Made by a program: the position numbers and the translations under genes. DNA of 64,000 nt, from positions 1 to 64,000 of the forward strand of contig JAPPLJ010000063.1 in the NCBI GenBank assembly GCA_028819475.1. The letters are read 5' to 3'. Each line of letters starts with the position of its first letter. Within the stretch, counting starts at the first letter, position 1. Positions 44,059 through 51,168 of this stretch are shown here, piece by piece. The notes below the pieces were generated by a model that saw only the letters and a program-made list of their open reading frames with translations, made no database searches and had not been told where the DNA came from. The DNA comes from Rhodospirillaceae bacterium (GTDB lineage: Bacteria; Pseudomonadota; Alphaproteobacteria; Bin65).

Positions 44059-45261
44059 ATGGCGGAAACGGACCGGGTAATCGTCGCGGGCGCGGGGCCG
44101 GTCGGCATGACCGCCGCCGCCTACCTGGCGCTGCACGACATTCCGGTGCTGGTGCTGGAGGCGGGCGACGACCTTGCGACCGACCTGCGCGCCTCGACCT
44201 GGCATCCGCCGACCCTGGACCTGCTGGATTTCTTCGACGGCATCGTCGCGGAGCTTGCCGGCTGGGGCCTTGTCGCGCCGACCTGGCAGTATCGCGACCG
44301 GGAGACCGGCCCCGTCGTCACTTGGGACCTGGGCCTGCTCAGGGACGACACCGGCCACCCCTACCGGATCCAGGCCGAGCAGTGGAAGCTGACCCGCCTG
44401 CTGCACCGGCGCATGGCGGACGTGGCGCATTTCGATCTGCGCTTCGGCCATGAGGTGACCGGGGCCGGCCAGGACGGCGACCGCGCCTGGGTTGCCGCGA
44501 ACACCGCGGACGGCATCGAGAAATTCGAAGGCCACTGGGCGATCGGCTGCGACGGCGCCAACAGCGCGGTGCGCCGCTCGCTGGGCGTCGCCTACGACGG
44601 GCTGACCTTTCCGGAGTTGTTCCTGACGCTCTCGACCGGCTTCGAATTCCGCGGGCCGATGCCGGACCTCACCCTGGTCAACTATTTCGCCGATCCCGAG
44701 GAATGGCTTGTGCTGCTCCGGGTCGTCGACGCCTGGCGGGTGCTGTTCCCGACCGGCCCGGACGAGGACATGCAAGTTGCGCTGACCGACGAACGGGTGC
44801 AGGAGCGGCTGGACGGTGTTGCGCCGGGCTGCGGCCCGTTCGATGTCGTGCACAAGACGTATTACCGGGTCCATCAGCGGGTCGCCGACACCTACCGGAT
44901 CGGCCGCATCCTGCTGGCCGGCGACGCCGCGCACATCAACAACCCGCTCGGTGGCATGGGCATGAACGGCGGCATCCAGGACGCCTTCAGCCTGTGCGAA
45001 AAGCTGGTCTCCGTCTGGCGCGGCGAAGCGGAAGAAACGGTGCTCGACCGCTACGAGCGGCAGCGCCGGAAGATGGCGCTGGATTTCGTGCAGCAGTCGA
45101 CCGTCCGCAACCGCGAGACCCTGATGGAGACCGATCCGGTGCTGCGGGAGAAACGGCACGACGAGATGCGTCGCACGGCCGGGGATCCGGCGAAGGCGCG
45201 CGAATTCCTGCTGCGCAGCTCGATGATCGCCGGGTTGCGCGAAGCCGAGGCCATCCCCTAA
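44059..45261 (+). CDS. FAD-dependent aromatic monooxygenase
   Basis: A 400-residue class A flavoprotein hydroxylase: FAD site VAGAGPVGMTAAAYLAL, DGANSAVRRSLG (DG motif) and GDAAHINNPLGGMGMNGGIQDA. Substrate is probably a phenol or hydroxylated heteroarene. The Cys-free C-terminus suggests no thioredoxin-like domain (as in PhhA-type). Middle gene of the plus-strand oxygenase operon. Confidence 0.88.
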   Translation: MAETDRVIVAGAGPVGMTAAAYLALHDIPVLVLEAGDDLATDLRASTWHPPTLDLLDFFDGIVAELAGWGLVAPTWQYRDRETGPVVTWDLGLLRDDTGHPYRIQAEQWKLTRLLHRRMADVAHFDLRFGHEVTGAGQDGDRAWVAANTADGIEKFEGHWAIGCDGANSAVRRSLGVAYDGLTFPELFLTLSTGFEFRGPMPDLTLVNYFADPEEWLVLLRVVDAWRVLFPTGPDEDMQVALTDERVQERLDGVAPGCGPFDVVHKTYYRVHQRVADTYRIGRILLAGDAAHINNPLGGMGMNGGIQDAFSLCEKLVSVWRGEAEETVLDRYERQRRKMALDFVQQSTVRNRETLMETDPVLREKRHDEMRRTAGDPAKAREFLLRSSMIAGLREAEAIP

Positions 45262-45327
45262 GGACAGAAGCGAACCCCGCACAAGCGGACCTGCCGGGCC
45301 GATCCGGCCGAGCCACAGGAGCGAAAC

Positions 45328-46074
45328 ATGGTCGATTCGATCGGTCACCGCATGAAATTCGGCGTCATTGCGCCGTCCACCAACACGGCCGTGCAGCCGG
45401 AATTCGATTCCTTCCGGCCCTGGGGCGTGACCAACCATTTCGCGCGCATCCACATCCCGGACAATCCGATCGGCAGCGACGAGGATTTCAACCAGCTGAT
45501 GGTCGACATCCGGGCCGAGTTGATGGTGGCGATCGACCGGGTGGTCACCTGCTCGCCGGGCGCCGTGATCATGGGCATGTCGGCGGAAACCTTCTGGGAC
45601 GGTCTCGAAGGTTCCAGGATATTCCACAAGAACTGCGAGGAACGGGCCGGCGTGCCGGTCTCGATGGGTTCGGACGCCTGCCAGGCGGCGCTGCGCAAAT
45701 ACGGCGATATCAAAAGGATCGGCGTGGTCACGCCCTACATGCCGGTGGGCGACGGGAATGTCCGCAAGTTCTTCGAGGATTGCGGCTTCGAGGTGGTCGC
45801 CCTCAAGGGCCTGAAATGCGCCAGCCCGCAGCTGATCGCCCATGTTTCGGAGCGGGAACTGCGCGATGCGATCGTCGAGGTGAACGACAGCCGGGTCGAG
45901 GCCATCGTGCAGGTCGGCACCAACCTCGCCATGGCGCGGGTCGCGGCGATCGCGGAGTTCTGGCTCGACAAGCCGGTGATCGCGATCAACACGGCGACCT
46001 ACTGGTGGTCGCTGCGCCAGCAGGGCATCGACGACAGGGTCTACGGCTGGGGCAGCCTGATGCAGGATTATTGA
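45328..46074 (+). CDS. Maleate isomerase/arylmalonate decarboxylase-like (Asp/Glu racemase superfamily) protein
   Basis: A 248-residue protein with the N-terminal GVIAPSTNTAVQPEF and GSDACQAALRKYGDIKRIGVVTPYMPVG of the maleate isomerase group. The position of the first catalytic Cys reads Gly83-Met84-Ser85-Ala86 (VIMGMSAETFW), and the second reads QVGTNLAM without a Cys. Maleate isomerases use two Cys, so classical isomerisation is unlikely. In context it may act late in the aromatic pathway, on a cis-diacid or maleamate-like product. Confidence 0.78.
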   Translation: MVDSIGHRMKFGVIAPSTNTAVQPEFDSFRPWGVTNHFARIHIPDNPIGSDEDFNQLMVDIRAELMVAIDRVVTCSPGAVIMGMSAETFWDGLEGSRIFHKNCEERAGVPVSMGSDACQAALRKYGDIKRIGVVTPYMPVGDGNVRKFFEDCGFEVVALKGLKCASPQLIAHVSERELRDAIVEVNDSRVEAIVQVGTNLAMARVAAIAEFWLDKPVIAINTATYWWSLRQQGIDDRVYGWGSLMQDY

Positions 46075-46110
46075 GGCTGCCCGGGGCTCGCGATACGCGG
46101 AGGTTTCCGG

Positions 46111-46509
46111 TTACCGAATTGTATCCCATCCAGTGTCGACATCGTAGAGCGAGAGGACGGGATCGCCGGAAATCAGTGTGAGCGATTCTATCGCCGCTTG
46201 CGCAACGAGCATCCGGTCGAAGGGATCGCGGTGGTGCAGCGGCAGGTTGCCGGCGCGCTTTGCATGGGCGGCGTTAATGGCCAGCATCGAAAAGCCGATG
46301 TCGGTAAAACAGGCCGGCATCGTTTCGACCGCGGCGGCGGCGGCCGGAAGCTTTCCGAGTTTCGACTTGATCGCGATTTCCCAGATCGTCGCCGCGCTCA
46401 CGAACGCTTCCGTGTCGGGATGTGCCACGATATCCCGAATGCGTCGGGGAATCCGGTTGTCGCCTTTCAGCCACCAAAGCGCGACATGCGTGTCGAGGAG
46501 GACGCGCAT
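46111..46509 (-). CDS. PIN-domain toxin (VapC family)
   Basis: A 132-residue putative RNase: Asp6 in MRVLLDTHVALWWLKGD, Glu44 in TIWEIAIKSKLGKL, Asp95 in HRDPFDRMLVAQA and Asp116 in LISGDPVLSLYDV. Typical of PIN toxins paired with Phd-type antitoxins. It follows its antitoxin by 5 bp. Confidence 0.88.
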   Translation of the reverse strand: MRVLLDTHVALWWLKGDNRIPRRIRDIVAHPDTEAFVSAATIWEIAIKSKLGKLPAAAAAVETMPACFTDIGFSMLAINAAHAKRAGNLPLHHRDPFDRMLVAQAAIESLTLISGDPVLSLYDVDTGWDTIR

Positions 46510-46514
46510 CGCAA

Positions 46515-46751
46515 TCAGCGATACCAGGCCTCAAGTTCTTCGTCCGGGAGGGGTTCGAAAAATTCCGGACCTACGTCGATAAGCCCCTTCATCGAACCGA
46601 AGCCTTTCGATTTGTCCACCTTCGCCGCGTAGGGCACGAGACGCACAACCGGTCGGTCGCCTCGTGCGATGACGATTTCCTCGCCCGCTTCGACGCGTTT
46701 GATCAACTTCGACAAATGGGTTTTTGCGGCGTGCACCGTAACGGTCGCCAT
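46515..46751 (-). CDS. Phd/YefM-type antitoxin
   Basis: A 78-residue protein: DNA-binding N-terminus TVTVHAAKTHLSKLIKRVEAGEE, IARGDRPVVRLVP, and a C-terminal toxin-binding tail (GPEFFEPLPDEELEAWYR). A strong ribosome site (AAGGAGATC) precedes the ATG. A perfect 10-bp palindrome lies 20 bp upstream and may be its operator. Confidence 0.88.
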   Translation of the reverse strand: MATVTVHAAKTHLSKLIKRVEAGEEIVIARGDRPVVRLVPYAAKVDKSKGFGSMKGLIDVGPEFFEPLPDEELEAWYR

Positions 46752-46771
46752 AATGATCTCCTTAACTAAGA

Positions 46772-46781
46772 GTTAGCTAAC
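46772..46781. promoter_or_regulatory. Palindrome upstream of the Phd-type antitoxin
   Basis: GTTAGCTAAC is a perfect 10-bp palindrome in a conspicuously AT-rich stretch just before the antitoxin start. Phd-type antitoxins bind such short palindromes to repress their own operon. Confidence 0.45.
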
Positions 46782-46907
46782 ATTAGCAACCGCCATGTCG
46801 TGACGCAAGCTCCCCGTTCACGCCCCGGCATCGAGGCGGAAGACCTCCCGGTGGCGCACGATGCGGCCGGCGCATTGGGCCGGCGCAGGCGTTTCGCCCT
46901 GGCCCGG

Positions 46908-47756
46908 TTACAGAATGCCGGGTTTCTCGTGGTGCCGGTCGCGCGCTCCGGCGGCAGCCTCGTCCGGCGGCAGGCCATCGTCCCACAGGCGCGCGATATA
47001 GCGCTCGGCGGTATGGCCGTTCGAGCGGTCCGAACACAGCCACAGGATCGGCGCGCGCATGATCTCGGGCCGCAGCAGCCCGCCGTCGGCGCCGCGTTTC
47101 TGCTGCATGTCGGGCAGGATCGCGGTGTCCGTCGCGCCGCCCGGCAGAAAGACGTTCACGGTCACGCCGGTGCCCTCCAGATCCTGCGCCCAGACCCGGC
47201 TCATCGCCTCGAGCATCGCCTTGCTCGGGCCGTAGGGCGAATAGCCGACGCGAACGATGGTGACGTCGCTGGTCGAGACGTTGACGATCTTGCCGAATCC
47301 CTGCCCGATGAAATGGGGCGTGAAGGCGCGCGCCATGTTGAAGACGCCGTTGATGTTGGTGTCGACGATCTCGCGCCAGCCGTCGAGCGGCGCCTCCCAG
47401 AATTTCGGCCGTTCCTCGACATAGTCGGGATGGATCAGCTTCATGCCGCGGCCGGCATTGTTGACCAGGCAATGCACGGCGCCGAACCTCTCCAGGGTCC
47501 GCTCGCGCACGCGCAGGCAATCGCCATAGTCGCGCACGTCGGCCTGCACGGCGATGAGCCGGTCCGGCCCCGCGATGGCTTCGGCCTGCGCGACGGTATC
47601 GGCCAGTTCGCCGGCTTCGCGGGCGCTGGTCACCGTCACCCGCGCGCCGGCCTCGACCAGGGCGAGCGCCATTTCGAGGCCGAGGCCCCGGCCGCCGCCG
47701 GTGACCACAACGACGCGGTCCCGGAGTGACGGGTAGAGATCGGCGGCGTCTGTCAT
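46908..47756 (-). CDS. Short-chain dehydrogenase/reductase (SDR)
   Basis: A 282-residue classical SDR: VVVTGGGRGLGLEMALALVEAG, LVNNAGRGM, active-site YSPYGPSKAMLEAM and VFLPGGATDT. The ~20-residue C-terminal extension is Arg/His-rich and probably disordered. It is not tightly linked to its neighbours. Confidence 0.87.
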   Translation of the reverse strand: MTDAADLYPSLRDRVVVVTGGGRGLGLEMALALVEAGARVTVTSAREAGELADTVAQAEAIAGPDRLIAVQADVRDYGDCLRVRERTLERFGAVHCLVNNAGRGMKLIHPDYVEERPKFWEAPLDGWREIVDTNINGVFNMARAFTPHFIGQGFGKIVNVSTSDVTIVRVGYSPYGPSKAMLEAMSRVWAQDLEGTGVTVNVFLPGGATDTAILPDMQQKRGADGGLLRPEIMRAPILWLCSDRSNGHTAERYIARLWDDGLPPDEAAAGARDRHHEKPGIL

Positions 47757-47769
47757 CGCTGTTCCCTGC

Positions 47770-47836
47770 GGGAAAGATTTCTCTGCGCCCCTTCGGCAGG
47801 CTCAGCGCAGGCTCTTCGGCCGGTCGAAATAACGGG
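47770..47836. repeat. Degenerate copy of the 322-487 palindromic element
   Basis: GGAAAGATTTCTC (47771-47783) matches the inner arm GAAAGATTTCTC of the 322-487 element, and CGGTCGAAATAACGG (47821-47835) matches its outer arm with one change. The spacing is shorter, so this is a half-element. It fills most of the 91-bp gap between the SDR and deaminase genes. Confidence 0.6.
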
Positions 47837-47847
47837 TGGACTCCGTC

Positions 47848-48888
47848 TCACGCCGCCATCGCCCGCTTCTCCCCGAACCAGCCGGGATAGGCGAACAGGG
47901 CGGACGATCCGCCGGTGTGCAGGAAGACCACCCGCTGCCCGGCCCGGAACGCGCCCTCGCGGACCAGGCCGAGCAGGCCGGCGAAGGCTTTCCCGGTATA
48001 GACCGGATCGAGCAGGATGCCCTCCAGTTCCGCCATCGTGCGCACCGCTTCCAGGGTCGAGTCCGCCGGGATGCCGTAGCCGGGGCCGACGAAGCGGTCG
48101 TCCACCCGGATGTCGGCGGCCCTGACACTGGCAGGCAGGCCGATATGGGCCGCCGTCGCGTGCGCCAGGTCCAGCACCTTCGCTTCCTGCGGGGCGGATT
48201 CGGCGCGCACGCTGACGCCGTAGACCGGGATTTTCGATCCGGCCCCGAGCAGGCCGGTCACCATCCCGGCGTGGGTACCGGCGCTGCCGCTGGCGAGTAC
48301 GATGGCGTCGATGCCCAGCCCGCCCGCTTCGGCCTGTTCGACCAGTTCGGCGGCCGCATTAGCGTAGCCCGCCGCGCCGATGGCGTTCGAGCCGCCGCCC
48401 GGAATGGTATAAACCCGGTCCGCACCACCGGGCAGGCCTGCGACCAGTTCGGCGAGCGCGGTCTCCATGTCGTCGCGCGGCGGACAGCGATGAACGGTGG
48501 CGCCGCACAGCCGGTCGAGCAGCACGTTGCCGTTTTCGTTGTAGTCCCCGTCGGTGAAGCCCGTCCGGTTTTCCAGCAGGACGTGGCATTCCAGGCCGAG
48601 CCGCGCCGCGGCCGCGGCGGTCTGCCGGGCGTGGTTCGACTGGACCGCGCCCTGGGTGGCGACGGCTTCCGCTCCGCGCTCCAGCGCCGCGCCCATCAGG
48701 TATTCCAGCTTGCGCGCCTTGTTGCCGCCGGTCGCCAGCCCGGTGCAGTCGTCACGCTTGATCCAGATCTCCGGCCCGCCCCCCGGCCCGGCAAGCGCTC
48801 CGGCAAGCGCCGCACTCAGCCGTTCGAGCGGCTCCAGCGGCGTCGGCAGATGGGCGAGGCGAACCCGTAGCAGGCTGTCGAGATTCAT
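47848..48888 (-). CDS. PLP-dependent ACC deaminase/D-cysteine desulfhydrase-family enzyme
   Basis: A 346-residue fold type II PLP enzyme: IWIKRDDCTGLATGGNKARKLEYL contains the PLP lysine, QSNHARQTAAAAARLG the phosphate/substrate region, and ASGSAGTHAGMVTGL the PLP phosphate cup. Both ACC deaminase and D-cysteine desulfhydrase share these; they cannot be told apart by eye. The ATG at 48888 begins the usual N-terminus. Confidence 0.85.
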   Translation of the reverse strand: MNLDSLLRVRLAHLPTPLEPLERLSAALAGALAGPGGGPEIWIKRDDCTGLATGGNKARKLEYLMGAALERGAEAVATQGAVQSNHARQTAAAAARLGLECHVLLENRTGFTDGDYNENGNVLLDRLCGATVHRCPPRDDMETALAELVAGLPGGADRVYTIPGGGSNAIGAAGYANAAAELVEQAEAGGLGIDAIVLASGSAGTHAGMVTGLLGAGSKIPVYGVSVRAESAPQEAKVLDLAHATAAHIGLPASVRAADIRVDDRFVGPGYGIPADSTLEAVRTMAELEGILLDPVYTGKAFAGLLGLVREGAFRAGQRVVFLHTGGSSALFAYPGWFGEKRAMAA

Positions 48889-49030
48889 GGTTTTTCTTCC
48901 GGTACAGCTTCCGTCCCGCGATCCGCCGGGCGCCGCTGCACCCGCGTCGAGTCTCCGCCCATCCCGTCTCCGCCAACCGAAGTGTACGCGCGGTGGCAAT
49001 AGAACCGATGTTTGCGCGAGTCGATATCCA

Positions 49031-49606
49031 TCATCGTCGCCGATGCGGCGGCCCGATCCTGGCGAGAGCCTCTGCCGCCCAGCCGGGAACGGCCTCGGCG
49101 ACCCACCAGGCCCCGTCCTTCAGGATCGCAACCTCCCGGTGCGGCCGGTCGGGATCGGTGTTGTCGTAGAGCAGGACCTCGTCCGCGCGCGCGATCGCCG
49201 CCGGGAGATTGGCGTGCGAGCGCGCGAACCGCCGCCTTGCGTCGGCTTCCGGAATATCGTGGCCGCCGAGCGCCACCCGGTTGCGGATGCGGTCGAGCGC
49301 CCGGTCCGGCGAGGCGACCGACACATAGTGCAGGACGATCCGGTAGCCCTCCTGCCGCGCCGCCGTCATGTGGCGGAAAATGCCGGAACCGGCAAGCGTG
49401 GTCTCCACCAGATGCGACCGGCCCGCGGCAAGCGCGTCCCGCCGCCGGCGAAGCGCCTCGCGCCCTGCCTGCAGGGGGTCGCCGGACGCGATGCTGCGCG
49501 CAATGGCGTCGGGGTCGATGATGTCAACGTCACCGAACCAAGTCGTGCGTGTCAGGGTGGACTTGCCGCACCCGTTCGGGCCGGAGACGACGAGAAGGTT
49601 CGGCAC
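49031..49606 (-). CDS. Zeta-toxin-like kinase
   Basis: A 191-residue P-loop protein: Walker A GPNGCGKST (9-17), DPDAIA (31-36) and ETTLAG (68-73), the pattern of zeta toxins, which phosphorylate UDP-GlcNAc (or similar) to block cell-wall synthesis. It is the right size for a short zeta. A small gene lies 20 bp upstream, in the place of an antitoxin, but it does not resemble epsilon, so toxin status is inferred. Confidence 0.75.
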   Translation of the reverse strand: MPNLLVVSGPNGCGKSTLTRTTWFGDVDIIDPDAIARSIASGDPLQAGREALRRRRDALAAGRSHLVETTLAGSGIFRHMTAARQEGYRIVLHYVSVASPDRALDRIRNRVALGGHDIPEADARRRFARSHANLPAAIARADEVLLYDNTDPDRPHREVAILKDGAWWVAEAVPGWAAEALARIGPPHRRR

Positions 49607-49626
49607 GGCCGCGGACGCCGGCCGGG

Positions 49627-49839
49627 TCAGGCGGACTTTCTCTCGGGTCTCTCGGGCGCCTCGATCACCCGGTCCCCGTCCTTGGTCCGTGCGATATAGG
49701 CGCCGTCCGAACGGACGCCGTAGAGCGTGCCGCCGGCCTCGACCTGGGCTGCAAGGTCCGCCTTGATCTGCTCGCGCCAGTCTTTCGGGCGGCCCGGTAT
49801 GTCGGGCGGCGGCGTGTGCGTTTTCCTGTGTTCGCTCAT
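49627..49839 (-). CDS. Small protein upstream of the zeta-like kinase (possible antitoxin)
   Basis: A 70-residue protein: basic N-terminus (MSEHRKTHTPPPD), WREQIKADLAAQVEAGG and a charged C-terminus (DRVIEAPERPERKSA). Not recognised as a known antitoxin family. Its position and short gap before the zeta-like gene are its only functional clue. The ATG at 49839 is preferred over an upstream in-frame ATG. Confidence 0.6.
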   Translation of the reverse strand: MSEHRKTHTPPPDIPGRPKDWREQIKADLAAQVEAGGTLYGVRSDGAYIARTKDGDRVIEAPERPERKSA

Positions 49840-49867
49840 GGCGCCGACCCTACATCCGACCGGCGCG

Positions 49868-49954
49868 CCCATCAACCCGATAACGCGCGGGAACGGGCTG
49901 CGGCCCGAGCGCCTTCGACAGGGCGCTCAACGTGCAGAAGTCGAGGACGGCGTT
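49868..49954 (-). pseudogene. Possible relic of a GNAT (TacT-like) toxin
   Basis: The minus-strand frame reads VLDFCTLSALSKALGPQPVP here. The block FCTLSALS and the following VP resemble ILGFYTLSALS and PVPCALVGRL in the GNAT toxin at 54806-55336. No continuation of the fold is visible in the rest of the 281-bp gap. It may be a decayed fragment, or chance. Confidence 0.3.
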
Positions 49955-50121
49955 GCAGAGCCTTGCCGGTATGCTTCTGCCGTATTCGATCCCGGAAGTT
50001 CGGCAGCATGGGCCCGGCCGGGCCAACAAAGCCGCCGGCCGGCCGGGCTGCGCAAGATGCGCGCGCCGGTCTGCGTGCCGCGGGGTCGGTTGCGACACGC
50101 CCCGGCAATCGGGGGTTCAGG

Positions 50122-51168
50122 CTATTTCGCTGCTTCGGCCGGCACCAGGGCGGCCGGAATCTTCAGGCCGGCCTCCTTGTAGGCGCGGTAGGCGCCGGCG
50201 TGCAGCGGCAGGTTCATCTGCGCGAGCACGGTGTCCCGGGTGATGGATTTGAGCCACGGCGCCGTCGCGTGCATGTCCTTGAGGTTGTCCAGCACGGCCT
50301 TGGTAATCTTGTAGATGTGATCCGCCGCAACGCCCGTGTGCGAGGTGATCGCCGCCCACATGGCGATCGAACTCACCGGCTCTTTGTTCACGACTTTGCC
50401 CTTGTAGCCGGCAGCGTCGATCGAGGCGCGCACGAAGCCGGGCAGGCTGATGAGCCCTTTGGCCGCCGGATGCTGAAAGGCCGATTCGGGCATCGACAGG
50501 AAGCGCAGGTTGCCGCCCAGCGCGAACTGTTCGACCAGCGGATTCGGTACTGTGCCGGCACCGAGATAGGCGGCGACGTTACCGTCCTGGAAAGCCTGCG
50601 AGCCCGACCGCCAGTCGAGGCGCGCGGACGTGAAGTCCTCGCCGTCTTTCAGTCCGCTGGACGACACGATCATCGCCTTGGCGATATTGTAGGCGCCGCC
50701 GCCGGGCGGGCCCATGAATACCCGCTTGCCTTTCAGATCCTTGAAGGTCTCGATGCCGGAGTCCGCCTTGGTGACCACATAGATCGTGCCGAGCGGAAAC
50801 GACAGGATGTTGCGCAGGCGGGCCGCCATTTCCGGCGCGTCCTTCACCTTTTTGTACATGGCGACCTTCTTCTTCATCCAGAAGACGGCGAACGGCGTCG
50901 ACATCATGATGTCGAGCTTGCCGCGCGCGCCCTGCAGCATCGCGCGGGTCTGGGTCTCGCCTGCGGAGAGCTGGATTTTGAGGTCCGTGTTCTTCTGGAC
51001 GATGTTGATGATCGCGGTCGAGATCGTGTAGCCCGGCGAACCGGCCTGCAGGCTCGACATCTTGAGGAAGGTCTGGGCCTGTGCGGCGCCGACGGAGAGC
51101 GCGATCCCCGCAGCGACCGCGGCCGCCGGGACCAGGTTCGAAAGAGCCGGTTTGAAGTTTGCGATCAT
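50122..51168 (-). CDS. TAXI-family TRAP solute-binding protein
   Basis: A 348-residue periplasmic receptor: signal peptide about 1-31 (AAAVAAGIALSVGAAQAQ), KMSSLQAGSPGYTISTAI, DIMMSTPFAVFWMKKKVAMY, FKDLKGKRVFMGPPGGGA. TAXI receptors work with a fused permease, as here. The ATG at 51168 (ribosome site GGGAGGATT) overlaps the permease stop by 4 bp. Confidence 0.9.
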   Translation of the reverse strand: MIANFKPALSNLVPAAAVAAGIALSVGAAQAQTFLKMSSLQAGSPGYTISTAIINIVQKNTDLKIQLSAGETQTRAMLQGARGKLDIMMSTPFAVFWMKKKVAMYKKVKDAPEMAARLRNILSFPLGTIYVVTKADSGIETFKDLKGKRVFMGPPGGGAYNIAKAMIVSSSGLKDGEDFTSARLDWRSGSQAFQDGNVAAYLGAGTVPNPLVEQFALGGNLRFLSMPESAFQHPAAKGLISLPGFVRASIDAAGYKGKVVNKEPVSSIAMWAAITSHTGVAADHIYKITKAVLDNLKDMHATAPWLKSITRDTVLAQMNLPLHAGAYRAYKEAGLKIPAALVPAEAAK

